Source: Flavobacterium luteolum (GTDB lineage: Bacteria > Bacteroidota > Bacteroidia > Flavobacteriales > Flavobacteriaceae). From it: a stretch of 64,000 nt of DNA. Shown here one piece after another: positions 37,082 through 45,411 of this stretch. The stretch spans positions 806,001-870,000 of the forward strand of contig NZ_CP114286.1 of the NCBI RefSeq assembly GCF_027111275.1, given 5' to 3'. The notes under the pieces were generated by a model, which was not told the origin of the DNA, made no database searches, and saw only the letters and a list, made by a program, of their open reading frames with translations. A program made the translations under genes and the position numbers. Numbering within the stretch: position 1 is the first letter of the stretch; every line of letters starts with the position of its first letter.

Positions 37082-38062
37082 TTACTTTTTTACATATTTA
37101 TTCAAAATATATCTCGTTACAGGTTTTAAAGAGCTATTGTTCTCAGGATGTCTTCCATGTCCATTAAAGAAGTCTATACCATTTGCTGTTTTTCCATACC
37201 AGACAATAGCGTCTCCATTTTTATTAAAAAAAGCTGTTGTATCGCATACTTTTATCTTTTTTAAATCAAAAACGGTTTTGTCAAAAGGTTCTACAACATT
37301 AAAACTTCCCAAACCATTCACTTCCAAATCGCAGCTTACTTTTTCATAATGATCGCTTGACCATTGCATGCATTGTTTTTGAAAGAAGGCTAAATAAATC
37401 ATTATCAATAATCCAGCAGAAAAAGCAGCAATTAATGAATATTTTATTATTCTAGATTTTGCTGGCTCTCCAGTTGTAACAAAAGTTGCTATAGGGATTG
37501 GTGTTATTTCTGATTCTGGTGATTGAGTTTGCTCTACTTCTTCATTCTTATCTTTTTCTGCTTCCTCATTTTTCAAACTAGGAAATTTTTCGATTTCTAC
37601 CTCATCAATAAAACCAACAGAAGAAAATTCAGGTTTATAATGTTTGGTGTTTCTTAGCTCTTCAATCAATTTCAAATTCTCTGGATCAATTTCTTTTCTA
37701 AACTTATTAAAAGGTCTTGGATTAAAATCTACCAAAATTGCTGCCATATCAACAACATCTATTTTATCTGGATCTGTTTCTCCCTTAAAAAATTTTTCTA
37801 CTGGTCTAAATAGATCTGTCTCTTGCTTAAACTTGTTTTTTGCACTAATATCAAAAGAAAGTCCTAGTAAAGAATTGAACACATTCAAATCATTTGAATG
37901 CATATCGTTATTCGCAAATTTTTCCCAACATAACTTATTTAGTTTTCCTCTTGTTGGAGCATTCAAGAAATAAAAGTCATCACCATTTTTTACTTCTTCA
38001 TACTTTTCTTTAATGGCTTTTTTATATAAATCTTCCAAAGTATTGTTATTCATAGGCTTCAT
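37082..38062 (-). CDS. Unknown single-pass membrane protein
   Basis: 326 residues that I do not recognise. The first 190 residues are hydrophilic and probably cytosolic (for example FYFLNAPTRGKLNKLCWEKF). An acidic, proline-containing linker leads to one membrane helix near residue 218 (YSLIAAFSAGLLIMIYLAFF), and about 90 residues lie outside, containing two or three cysteines (KQCMQW, VSCDLEV, KVCDTT). The layout is that of a single-pass signalling or anti-sigma-like protein, but no family motif is seen. It is divergent from the first lipoprotein/kinase module, whose leader starts about 110 bp away. Confidence 0.65.
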   Translation of the reverse strand: MKPMNNNTLEDLYKKAIKEKYEEVKNGDDFYFLNAPTRGKLNKLCWEKFANNDMHSNDLNVFNSLLGLSFDISAKNKFKQETDLFRPVEKFFKGETDPDKIDVVDMAAILVDFNPRPFNKFRKEIDPENLKLIEELRNTKHYKPEFSSVGFIDEVEIEKFPSLKNEEAEKDKNEEVEQTQSPESEITPIPIATFVTTGEPAKSRIIKYSLIAAFSAGLLIMIYLAFFQKQCMQWSSDHYEKVSCDLEVNGLGSFNVVEPFDKTVFDLKKIKVCDTTAFFNKNGDAIVWYGKTANGIDFFNGHGRHPENNSSLKPVTRYILNKYVKK

Positions 38063-38078
38063 TTTTTTGGGTTTTTAA

Positions 38079-38136
38079 GGATTTATAAGGATCAATAGGG
38101 ATTTTATAAAACTTAATCGGAAATCCCGGAAATCCG
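38079..38136. promoter_or_regulatory. Phased GGA boxes upstream of module 1
   Basis: GGAT begins at 38079, 38089 and 38099, and GGAAAT at 38119 and 38129: five boxes on an exact 10-bp grid with the 38109 position missing. The last ends about 27 bp before the inferred -7 box. A similar array precedes module 2, so these may be binding sites for a shared activator. Confidence 0.45.
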
Positions 38137-38161
38137 TATCAACACAGGCTCAAAACCATTG

Positions 38162-38169
38162 TTACTTTG
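38162..38169 (+). promoter_or_regulatory. Inferred -7 box of module 1
   Basis: TTACTTTG differs from TAnnTTTG by one base. The same TTACTTTGC is found at the matching place before module 2 (46231-46239), which supports a promoter role. Transcription would start near 38175. Confidence 0.45.
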
Positions 38170-38174
38170 CCTCA

Positions 38175-38384
38175 ACAAAATTAGTTAGCGCTTTGATCTG
38201 CAGGTCAAAAACAAATGTACAAAACTAGTTTAGTCAACGAGTATGGAAAACCGTAAGACAGATTCTATCTGGGAAGTATAGATGAAAATCTTACGGTCCT
38301 ACATACTCCTCACTTCCCATCAAATGGCATAATTCAGAAAAGTTCTGAACAGCAATGCCTATAACCAATCTAAAAAATTCAATT
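38175..38384 (+). ncRNA. Structured 5' leader RNA, module 1 (pseudoknot candidate)
   Basis: Four helices are visible. P1 is ACCGTAAGA 38250-38258 with TCTTACGGT 38289-38297. P2 is TGGGAAGT 38270-38277 with ACTTCCCA 38312-38319. The order P1-P2-P1'-P2' is interleaved, so both together make a pseudoknot. P3 is GGCAT 38326-38330 with ATGCC 38355-38359 and encloses hairpin P4 (TTCAGAA 38333-38339 with TTCTGAA 38343-38349). The paralogous leader at 46245 keeps the same plan. The 5' end is inferred. Confidence 0.6.
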
Positions 38385-38573
38385 ATGAAAAAGATTTTTT
38401 TATGGGGAGCATTTACCCTGTTGACAACTACATTATTTTCTTGCACTGCTGATGAATTCGAAACAGCTAACAACAAAACAGAAGTAAAAAAGGATACAGC
38501 TCCGGCGAAAGATATGCAGGCAACTGGACCAGACGACGATCCAGTTGTGGTGCCACCACCGCCAAAAAAATAA
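38385..38573 (+). CDS. Small proline-tailed lipoprotein, module 1
   Basis: 62 residues. A signal peptide with lipobox TTLFSC gives the mature start CTADEFETAN, a lysine/acid middle and a C-terminus ending GPDDDPVVVPPPPKK. The paralogue at 46465 shares FSCTxDExET and the GPxD...P tail. An open frame continues upstream, but the ATG at 38385 directly precedes the signal peptide and lies after the structured leader, so it is the start. The protein should be lipid-anchored in an outer or inner membrane. It may be the signal or partner of the periplasmic TPR region of the kinase encoded next. I know no family for it. Confidence 0.75.
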   Translation: MKKIFLWGAFTLLTTTLFSCTADEFETANNKTEVKKDTAPAKDMQATGPDDDPVVVPPPPKK

Positions 38574-38621
38574 TTTAAAATTTTGGAAAAAAAATTGTAA
38601 TTTATAATAAATTACTATTTT

Positions 38622-38660
38622 CGGGGAAAGTAAGATTTATGTTACGATCCCCGTTTTTTT
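38622..38660 (+). promoter_or_regulatory. Terminator-like hairpin containing the kinase start codon, module 1
   Basis: CGGGGA (38622-38627) pairs with TCCCCG (38648-38653), and GTAA (38630-38633) with TTAC (38642-38645). The kinase ATG (38639-38641) is in the loop. Seven T residues follow (38654-38660). This has the form of an intrinsic terminator, so it could end the lipoprotein message and also hide the kinase start. Confidence 0.65.
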
Positions 38661-40333
38661 ATCTGCTAATCATTCTCTTTTTCTTTTCGTGCAAAGAAAA
38701 AACAAATGCACCTGCTAAGGTAGACCTCAACCGTGAAGAAGCTTTTAAATTAAGAGATTTAGGCATTGCTAATCTGCAAAACAAAAATTACAACAGTGCT
38801 TTTTTCAATTTTAATAAATCAAAATTAGAATTTGAAATTTTAAAAGATAGCGCCAATATTGTTTACAATTTAATTCAGATGGCTTCTATTCAACAGATAA
38901 ATGGGGATTATTACGGAAGCAAAGAAACACTTACAGAAGCTCTTCCGTATGTTAAAAAGAAAGATATTTACACTGTTTCCATAAATAATTTTTTCGGGAT
39001 TGCAGACAAAGAACTCGCACTTTATGACGATGCTATTTATTATTATAAAGAGGCCATAAAAGATGCCGAAAATAATGTTTCTAAATTTTCTCCTCTAAAT
39101 AATATTGCTGTCATTTACATTGAACAGAAAAAGTATGAAAAAGCAATTCAGATTTTAGAATCGATTTTAAATGAAAACCAAATTTCAAAACAAAGTAAAG
39201 CACGTGTTTTAGATAATTTGGGTTTTGCCTATTCTAAAATTGGAAATACTGATAAAGGTTTCACTTTAATGCAGGAAGGCCTTAAAATTAGAAATGGAGC
39301 TCAGGATTTATACGGCATTATTGGAAGCAATCTTCACCTTGCTCAGTATTACTCAAAATCAAATATTCAGAAATCAAATGAATATGCCACAAAAGCATAT
39401 GAAATTGCTACAAAACTTCGCAGTATCGACGAGCGCTTAAAAGCATTATCTTTTCTCATTTCAAACGATTCTGAAGCTCAAAACGCTTATGCTCAAAAAT
39501 TTATATTTTTAAACGACAGCATAATAAAAGTTCGAAACAATTTTAAAAACAAGTTTGCCCGAATTAAATACGATTCAAAAAAAGAAAAGGAAGAAAACCA
39601 AAAACTGAGATTAGAGCAAGCCGAGACTTCTCTTGCTTTACAAAAAGCACATTATCAAAAAATATTTTTCATAATAGGTATTTCATCTCTTTTTCTATTG
39701 CTTCTTTATTTGAGAAAATTTTATCAGAACCGAAATCGAATTGAAAAAATAAAAACAGCATACAGTACTGAAACCCGAATTGCCAAAGATATACATGATG
39801 GATTGGCAAATGATGTTTTTCATGCTATAACCTATACACAAACCCAGCCTTTAACAGACGAAAGCAATAAAGAAAACTTGCTCCAGAAACTAGATGACAT
39901 TTATTCTCGTGTTCGGGGTATTTCTCGAGAAAATAATGATATTGATACCGGCCCAAATTTTGCGAATAATCTAAAAGAAATGCTTTCAACTTACAATAGC
40001 AGTCAGACAAATGTTATTATAAATGGTGTTGAAAAAATAAATTGGGATTCGGTTGAAGATTTAAAAAAGATTGCCATTCAGAGAGTTTTGCATGAATTAA
40101 TGGTTAATATGAAAAAACATAGCGAGGCTTCTATTGCTGTAATTCGGTTTGAAAGCGGAACAAATATCTTGTTTATCAATTATTCAGATAACGGAAAAGG
40201 TTGCGAAAAATCAAAAATTATAAAAAATGGTCTTCAAAATATGGAAAACCGTATTTTGTCTAATAAAGGAACTATTACTTTTGAAACTGAACCTAATAAG
40301 GGTTTTAAAGTAAAAATAACAATGCCTAAATAA
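38639..40333 (+). CDS. TPR-containing sensor histidine kinase, module 1
   Basis: 564 residues. The N-terminus (LLIILFFFSCKEK) looks like a lipoprotein signal. About 270 residues of TPR-like helical repeats follow, probably periplasmic, then a coiled coil, a membrane helix near residue 345 (IFFIIGISSLFLLLLYL) and the kinase. The HisKA_3-type site is KDIHDGLAND, and the ATPase motifs are HELMVNMKKH and DNGKGCEKS...GLQNMENRI. Such NarL-type kinases phosphorylate LuxR-like regulators; one starts 6 bp downstream. The first codons overlap a terminator-like hairpin. A paralogue lies at 46697. Confidence 0.9.
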   Translation: MLRSPFFYLLIILFFFSCKEKTNAPAKVDLNREEAFKLRDLGIANLQNKNYNSAFFNFNKSKLEFEILKDSANIVYNLIQMASIQQINGDYYGSKETLTEALPYVKKKDIYTVSINNFFGIADKELALYDDAIYYYKEAIKDAENNVSKFSPLNNIAVIYIEQKKYEKAIQILESILNENQISKQSKARVLDNLGFAYSKIGNTDKGFTLMQEGLKIRNGAQDLYGIIGSNLHLAQYYSKSNIQKSNEYATKAYEIATKLRSIDERLKALSFLISNDSEAQNAYAQKFIFLNDSIIKVRNNFKNKFARIKYDSKKEKEENQKLRLEQAETSLALQKAHYQKIFFIIGISSLFLLLLYLRKFYQNRNRIEKIKTAYSTETRIAKDIHDGLANDVFHAITYTQTQPLTDESNKENLLQKLDDIYSRVRGISRENNDIDTGPNFANNLKEMLSTYNSSQTNVIINGVEKINWDSVEDLKKIAIQRVLHELMVNMKKHSEASIAVIRFESGTNILFINYSDNGKGCEKSKIIKNGLQNMENRILSNKGTITFETEPNKGFKVKITMPK

Positions 40334-40339
40334 AAGCCT

Positions 40340-41008
40340 ATGTTTAAAAAAGTAATTATAGCCGAGGATTTTGAAGAATTCAATTTAGCCATCAAACAAA
40401 CTTTGAGTGATTTCAATATTACCAATTTTCAGCATGCCAAATATTGTGATGATGCTTTTCTAAAAATAAGAAAAGCGATTCAGGATAACGAACCATACGA
40501 TTTATTGATTAGTGATCTTTCGTTTAAAAAAGATCATCGCGAAGTAAAAATCGAAAGTGGCGACGAATTGATTCAAAAGGTTCGTGAACTGCAGCCTGAG
40601 ATTAAAATCATCGCCTATTCTATTGAAGATAAAAATGCCCGTGTAAAATCACTTTTTGAAGATTCTGAAATTAATGCTTTTGTTCTAAAAGGCCGAAATA
40701 GCATTGACGATCTCAAAAAAGCGCTTACCATAATTTCGGCTTCCGATCAAAAATTTATTTCACAAGAAGTTGCCTCTGCTCTTCAGGAAAAAGGCAATTA
40801 CGAAATAGACGATGTAGATATTAAAATTCTAAGATATTTATCTGATGGAACATCTCAGGATGAGATTATAGAAATCTTTAAAAACAACGATATTAAACCA
40901 AATAGCAAAAGTGCAATGGAAAAAAGATTAGCAAAACTGAAAGACTTTTTCAAGGCTAATAATACTATCCATCTGGTTTCGATTACAAAAGATATGGGAA
41001 TAATTTAA
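40340..41008 (+). CDS. Response regulator with C-terminal helix-turn-helix region
   Basis: 222 residues. The receiver domain has AEDFEEF, the phospho-acceptor aspartate in LLISDLSFKK and the lysine in AFVLKGRNS. The C-terminal 70 residues (VDIKILRYLSDGTSQDEIIEI, then KSAMEKRLAKLKDFF) look like a divergent LuxR/NarL-type helix-turn-helix. It lies 6 bp after the module 1 kinase and is followed by a strong terminator. No second regulator accompanies the module 2 kinase, so this one may serve both. Confidence 0.85.
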   Translation: MFKKVIIAEDFEEFNLAIKQTLSDFNITNFQHAKYCDDAFLKIRKAIQDNEPYDLLISDLSFKKDHREVKIESGDELIQKVRELQPEIKIIAYSIEDKNARVKSLFEDSEINAFVLKGRNSIDDLKKALTIISASDQKFISQEVASALQEKGNYEIDDVDIKILRYLSDGTSQDEIIEIFKNNDIKPNSKSAMEKRLAKLKDFFKANNTIHLVSITKDMGII

Positions 41009-41030
41009 AGTTCATTTTTGTTTGTTATTT

Positions 41031-41055
41031 AAAGCTCCTTCGGGAGCTTTTTTTA
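41031..41055 (+). terminator. Terminator of the module 1 operon
   Basis: AAAGCTCC-TTCG-GGAGCTTT (41031-41050), a stable UUCG-type tetraloop stem, followed by T residues to 41055. Confidence 0.85.
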
Positions 41056-41080
41056 TTTCCTAAAATTAAATCTCAGCATT

Positions 41081-41137
41081 ATGGATTTCCGTAAAATACT
41101 GGTTTTGATTGGTTTTACTTTTGGGTTATTAATTTAA
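41081..41137 (+). CDS. Possible 18-residue hydrophobic micropeptide
   Basis: ATG to TAA gives MDFRKILVLIGFTFGLLI, a single putative membrane helix, located between a terminator and the HsdR-like gene (13 bp to its start). It is too short to judge by composition and could be chance. Confidence 0.2.
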   Translation: MDFRKILVLIGFTFGLLI

Positions 41138-41149
41138 AACTACAAACCA

Positions 41150-42217
41150 ATGGAAATGAACATTCAACTAAAATCATTAGCCGATAAAATAAACCAGCTA
41201 AAAAGTAAAATTGAAACAGAAGAATCTACAAAACATGCTTTTGTCTTACCTTTTATAAATATTTTGGGTTACGATGCTTTTAATCCGCTAGAAGTAGTCC
41301 CTGAATTTACGGCCGATCTTGGTTTAAAAAAGGGAGAAAAAGTAGATTATGCCATTTTTCAAAATGGAGAACCAATTATCATCGTAGAATGCAAAAGCTG
41401 GAAAGAAAAACTTACGGTTCATAATTCGCAATTATTCCGCTACTTTCATGTAACAAAAACCAGATTTGCCCTTTTAACAAATGGAATTCATTATCAATTT
41501 TTCACTGATCTGGATGATCAAAACAAAATGGATGAAAAGCCTTTTTTAGAATTTGACATCTGCAATTTAAAAGAAAACATAATAAACGAAATTGCAAAAT
41601 TTAATAAAGCTAATTTTGATGTAGACAATATTGTAAGCAATGCCAGTTCATTAAAATACATTAAGGAAATCAAAAAACTTATTAATGCTGAACTAGAAAG
41701 TCCTTCAAACGATTTTACAAAACTCTTTGCAAGCAAAATATATGCAGGAAGATTAACTGAAAAAGTTGTTGATGAATTTAAAGATTTGGTTCAGAAATCG
41801 GTTAGTCAATTTATTAATGATAAAATTAATGATCGTTTAAATGCAGCTTTAAGTAAAGAAACGATTAAACAGCAAGATGAAGAAATCGTCTCAGTTGAAG
41901 ATGACACTAAAATTATTACGACCGAAGAAGAACTTGATGGTTATCGTATAGTAGTTGCCATTTTACGACGAAAACTGCCAATTGGCAGAATTGTATATCG
42001 TGATACACAATCCTATTTTGGAATACTGTTAGATGATAATAATCGTAAACCTCTTTGCAGACTTCATCTAAATAGTGGAAAAAAATACATTAGCCTTTTC
42101 AACAATAATAAAACCGAAGCTAAAATCGCTATTTCATCAATTGATGATATTTATCAATACGAAAAAGAATTACTAGAAACGGTGGCTCTTTACGAAACCG
42201 AATTAAATCCCGTATAA
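41150..42217 (+). CDS. HsdR N-terminal (PD-(D/E)xK) domain protein, stand-alone
   Basis: 355 residues. The N-terminal 150 match the type I restriction HsdR N-terminal domain: FINILGYDAFNPLEVVPEF, then VDYAIFQNGEPIIIVECKSW with the nuclease residues D, E and K, and later RFALLTNGIHYQFF. No helicase domain or HsdM/HsdS partner is present. The C-terminal part has an unknown beta-rich domain (YRIVVAILRRKLP, LCRLHLNSGKKYI). It may be a nuclease or a nucleic-acid binding relative used in defence or repair. An in-frame ATG lies 6 bp later, and either could be the start. Confidence 0.8.
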   Translation: MEMNIQLKSLADKINQLKSKIETEESTKHAFVLPFINILGYDAFNPLEVVPEFTADLGLKKGEKVDYAIFQNGEPIIIVECKSWKEKLTVHNSQLFRYFHVTKTRFALLTNGIHYQFFTDLDDQNKMDEKPFLEFDICNLKENIINEIAKFNKANFDVDNIVSNASSLKYIKEIKKLINAELESPSNDFTKLFASKIYAGRLTEKVVDEFKDLVQKSVSQFINDKINDRLNAALSKETIKQQDEEIVSVEDDTKIITTEEELDGYRIVVAILRRKLPIGRIVYRDTQSYFGILLDDNNRKPLCRLHLNSGKKYISLFNNNKTEAKIAISSIDDIYQYEKELLETVALYETELNPV

Positions 42218-42292
42218 GTACTCATTTTAAAAAACTCAATTCTAATTAGATTTATCGCATCACAAAAATTATTAACCCATAATAAAAACACT

Positions 42293-42658
42293 ATGAAACC
42301 AAAACATTACATAATTGCAGGGCTTTGCTTGATTTTATTGGTCACTGCACTTACTAATCCTGGAACTGAAAAACATAAAGAAGAAGTAAAACTGAAAATG
42401 AATGCATTTTTAGAAAAAGAAATAGATAAAGAAAATACAACTCAGAACAATGAAATGTCAAAAGTTGGAGGAATGTTAGGAAATGCTCTAGCACAATCGA
42501 TGGTAAACATGCTCGTAGATAATATAGTTTCTTCATCAAATTATATTCTTTTTTCGACAACAGATGTTACTGTCGACGGAAAAACTAAAACTATTGGCTT
42601 TGGCATATTAGGAAATGTCTTTTTATCTAACAAAATAGATGAAGCAATAAAACAATAA
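42293..42658 (+). CDS. DUF4359-like small membrane-anchored protein
   Basis: 121 residues. An N-terminal membrane helix (YIIAGLCLILLVTAL) is followed directly by TNPGTEKHKE, the pattern of DUF4359 proteins, and a C-terminal beta region (DGKTKTIGFGILGNVFL). The function is unknown. It starts a short run of small exported proteins (42293-43329) with gaps of 10-40 bp that may be one operon. Confidence 0.65.
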   Translation: MKPKHYIIAGLCLILLVTALTNPGTEKHKEEVKLKMNAFLEKEIDKENTTQNNEMSKVGGMLGNALAQSMVNMLVDNIVSSSNYILFSTTDVTVDGKTKTIGFGILGNVFLSNKIDEAIKQ

Positions 42659-42696
42659 AAAACAGGATTTTCAGCTAACTAAATACCACATTGCCT

Positions 42697-43110
42697 ATGC
42701 AAAAAAACTACCTCATCTTACTTTCTTTATTTGCATTTTATTCCTGCAAAAAGGTGGCTTCTCCTCCTCCATTGCCACAAGTAAATTCATTTTACAAATC
42801 GACAATTACTGCAGATGATCGTAAAACAATCACTCCTGAAGAAGCCAGAACGTATCATGTAAATAAAACCTATCAATACGAATATAGAACAGGAAACCCT
42901 GGGAATTATGAGTACAATTATGATGTGAAAGGGATAAATAGCGCTGGAGATTCTGTCTCTGGCAATATAAACGTTTCGGGGAAATACGGCGCTGGTATTT
43001 TAACAACTGATACGATTGCAGAAATCGAAATCAATACGGAATGGATTTCATACGGGAAATTAAAAGCTATTGATAAAAAAGGAAACGAATATCAATTAAT
43101 TGTCAAATAA
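42697..43110 (+). CDS. Small lipoprotein of unknown function
   Basis: 137 residues. The lipobox FAFYSC gives the mature start CKKVASPPPLPQ, a proline-rich linker, then a beta-rich domain (YQYEYRTGNPGNYEYNYDV, AEIEINTEWISYG). An upstream in-frame TTG exists, but the ATG at 42697 precedes the signal peptide. I do not recognise a family. It lies 38 bp after the DUF4359-like gene and 9 bp before the next small gene. Confidence 0.65.
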   Translation: MQKNYLILLSLFAFYSCKKVASPPPLPQVNSFYKSTITADDRKTITPEEARTYHVNKTYQYEYRTGNPGNYEYNYDVKGINSAGDSVSGNINVSGKYGAGILTTDTIAEIEINTEWISYGKLKAIDKKGNEYQLIVK

Positions 43111-43119
43111 AAATATCCA

Positions 43120-43329
43120 ATGAAATATACACTACTCTTACTTTTTATTTTTGCTACATCATTTAGACCACCAGAAACCAACGTCTTTATTTGTGGTACT
43201 ACTGGCGCAAAAAAATACCATTATAATGAAAACTGCCGCGGCTTAAGTGCTTGCAGTCATGGAACAGTAAAAACATCACTTAAACAAGCACAAGGTTTAG
43301 GTTTAACATTATGCGGATGGGAAGATTGA
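43120..43329 (+). CDS. Small secreted Cys/His-rich protein
   Basis: 69 residues with a signal peptide (YTLLLLFIFATSF). The mature part has four cysteines in a set pattern: VFICGTTGAKKYHYNENCRG, then LSACSHG and LTLCGWED. I have the impression that this YHxxxxCRGLxxC...CGWE pattern recurs in small Bacteroidota proteins. The cysteines and histidines could bind a metal or form two disulphides. It is the last gene of the small-protein run. Confidence 0.65.
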   Translation: MKYTLLLLFIFATSFRPPETNVFICGTTGAKKYHYNENCRGLSACSHGTVKTSLKQAQGLGLTLCGWED

Positions 43330-43423
43330 TTATCTTCCCTTTTTCAATATTTAATCATTTGATAATAATCACTTTACAATAATTTCACATTAGTTTTCTT
43401 AATTTGATATAAAACTAATCGTT

Positions 43424-43507
43424 ATGAAATTCTTTAATCTAAAATTCCTGGTATCATTCAAAGAATGGCTTTTTTTAAGAGCAATGCAATCTTCTTTCCT
43501 GCATTAA
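43424..43507 (+). CDS. Possible 27-residue peptide
   Basis: Open frame MKFFNLKFLVSFKEWLFLRA plus seven residues, 34 bp before the beta-glucosidase gene. There is no supporting homology. It may be a leader peptide or chance. Confidence 0.2.
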   Translation: MKFFNLKFLVSFKEWLFLRAMQSSFLH

Positions 43508-43541
43508 TAAACTATTTAAAAATAAAGGAAAGCACTATTGA

Positions 43542-44894
43542 ATGAATAAAATTGAAAGCTCATTTCTAAACAAAAACCAATTTGGTAACGACTTCTTGTG
43601 GGGTATTTCTACCGCCGCTTTCCAAATTGAAGGGGCACATGACGCCGACGGAAAAGGTTCTTCTATCTGGGATGTTTTTACTTCTCAAAAAGGAAAAATC
43701 AAAAACGGACATCATGCTATAACCGCTTGTGATTTCTACAACTCCTATCAGGAAGATATTAATTTAATTAAAGAATTAAATATTCCGAATTTTAGGTTTT
43801 CTATCAGTTGGCCTAGAATTATGCCGACTGGCGTTCATCCTGTAAATCAGGCGGGAATTGATTATTACAACAAAATTATAGATTCGCTTCTGGCTTCTGG
43901 AATAGAACCTTGGATAACACTTTACCATTGGGATTTACCGCACGAGCTGGAAGTAAAAGGAGGCTGGACCAATCGCGAATCGGTTTCTTGGTTTAAAGAA
44001 TATGTCGAAGTCTGCGTACAGTATTTTGGCGATCGTGTAAAAAACTGGATGGTAATTAACGAACCTTCGGTATTTACTGGAGCGGGTTATTTTTTAGGCA
44101 TACATGCGCCTGGAAAAAAAGGAATTACCAATTATCTAAAAGCCATGCATCATGTTACACTGGCAACTGCTGCAGGCGGTAAAATAATACGCGAAAAAGT
44201 TCCCGATGCACATATTGGAACTACATTCTCCTGCACGCATATTGAACCTTCGACCGAAAATGCAAAAGATATTGAAGCCGCAAAACGTGTAGATACTCTT
44301 TTAAACAGAACTTTTATAGAACCAATTTTAGGACTAGGCTATCCGCAAAAGGATCTTCCGGTTCTTAAAAAACTGAACAATTATATTTTAGAAGATGATT
44401 TAAATAATCTCGCTTTCGATTTTGATTTTATCGGATTGCAATGTTATACGCGAGAAGTTGTAAAGCATTCTATTTTGACTCCGTACATTGGCGCCGAATT
44501 AATAAGTGCTGAAAAACGAAATGTAATATCGACCGATATGGGCTGGGAAGTTTATCCGCCTGCTATGTACCATATTCTTAAAAAGTTTAACGAATATGAC
44601 GGAATCAAAAAAATAATTATCACCGAAAATGGAGCTGCTTTTCCAGATACTGTCCAAAACGGAAAGGTTCACGATATAAAACGAACTCATTTTATTCAAG
44701 ACAATTTAGAACAAATTTTAAAAGCTAAAAATGAAGGTCTAAATGTTGACGGGTATTTTGTGTGGACTTTAACTGATAATTTTGAATGGGCAGAAGGTTA
44801 CAATGCCCGATTCGGATTAATTCACGTTGATTTTGAAACCCAAAAAAGAACCATTAAAAACTCTGGATTGTGGTTTAAGGATTTCCTATCTTAA
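43542..44894 (+). CDS. Family 1 beta-glucosidase
   Basis: 450 residues, the normal length for GH1. The N-terminal signature is FLWGISTAAFQIEGA, the acid/base glutamate is E174 (VINEPSVF), and the nucleophile is E362 (IIITENGAAF). The C-terminal substrate pocket has FEWAEGYNARFGL. No signal peptide is present, so it should hydrolyse imported cello-oligosaccharides or other beta-glucosides in the cytosol. It stands alone, without a transporter or SusCD pair nearby. A repeat and palindrome pair lies downstream. Confidence 0.93.
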   Translation: MNKIESSFLNKNQFGNDFLWGISTAAFQIEGAHDADGKGSSIWDVFTSQKGKIKNGHHAITACDFYNSYQEDINLIKELNIPNFRFSISWPRIMPTGVHPVNQAGIDYYNKIIDSLLASGIEPWITLYHWDLPHELEVKGGWTNRESVSWFKEYVEVCVQYFGDRVKNWMVINEPSVFTGAGYFLGIHAPGKKGITNYLKAMHHVTLATAAGGKIIREKVPDAHIGTTFSCTHIEPSTENAKDIEAAKRVDTLLNRTFIEPILGLGYPQKDLPVLKKLNNYILEDDLNNLAFDFDFIGLQCYTREVVKHSILTPYIGAELISAEKRNVISTDMGWEVYPPAMYHILKKFNEYDGIKKIIITENGAAFPDTVQNGKVHDIKRTHFIQDNLEQILKAKNEGLNVDGYFVWTLTDNFEWAEGYNARFGLIHVDFETQKRTIKNSGLWFKDFLS

Positions 44895-44948
44895 CTGTTT
44901 ATTTTAACACAAAGTATACTAAGTATTTTAAGTCCTTTTCCTTTAAAA

Positions 44949-44988
44949 CAAAGTTCGCAAAGCGATATAAATTGCTTTGCGAACTTTG
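44949..44988. repeat. Perfect 15-bp inverted repeat
   Basis: CAAAGTTCGCAAAGC (44949-44963) and its exact complement (44974-44988) with a 10-base loop, between convergent genes. It may act as a terminator but has no T-run. Confidence 0.6.
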
Positions 44989-44992
44989 CGTA

Positions 44993-45010
44993 TCCCGATA
45001 GCTATCGGGA
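44993..45010. repeat. Palindrome TCCCGATAGCTATCGGGA
   Basis: Perfect 18-bp palindrome. A near copy (one symmetric mismatch) is found at 61142-61159, so it is a small dispersed element. Confidence 0.6.
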
Positions 45011-45048
45011 TTGTGCCATTTGCGGTTAGAAAACTAACCCAAATATCA

Positions 45049-45411
45049 TTAAGACTTATATTTATAATTCTGTTTTAAGATTCCAACATGAATTTTTCCA
45101 TTAGGTTTTAAATTAGTTATAATCCTGATATATTTCTCCTCAGGATATTTTACCTCAAAACTAAAGGTTGTATCTTTTGCTTTAACCTGAAGCATGTGTT
45201 TTCCTTCACCAGAAGTTGATAATCCTACTGTTTCGTAAGTAGGCAGTGCTTCTGTTGCTTTTAGGGTAATTTCTTGAACTTTTTCTTTATCCAGAAATAC
45301 TTCTAGTTTTATATTGTCCAATTTCATGTTTGTTGGCTGTTCAAACGAAACAACATATTTTTTACAGCCTACAGCGCATAAAATAATTACTAATAATAAG
45401 AGTTTTTTCAT
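45049..45411 (-). CDS. Small lipoprotein of unknown function
   Basis: 120 residues with lipobox ILCAVGC and mature start CKKYVVSFEQP. The mature part is a predicted beta-sandwich (DNIKLEVFLDKEKVQ, KHMLQVKAKDTTFSFEV). I do not recognise the family. It is convergent with the beta-glucosidase gene. Start and length are well defined by the signal peptide. Confidence 0.65.
   Translation of the reverse strand: MKKLLLLVIILCAVGCKKYVVSFEQPTNMKLDNIKLEVFLDKEKVQEITLKATEALPTYETVGLSTSGEGKHMLQVKAKDTTFSFEVKYPEEKYIRIITNLKPNGKIHVGILKQNYKYKS

Noticed and set aside
38291..38476. Minus-strand frame across the module 1 leader
   Set aside because: It overlaps the structured leader and the lipoprotein gene in antisense, and its product has no coding features.
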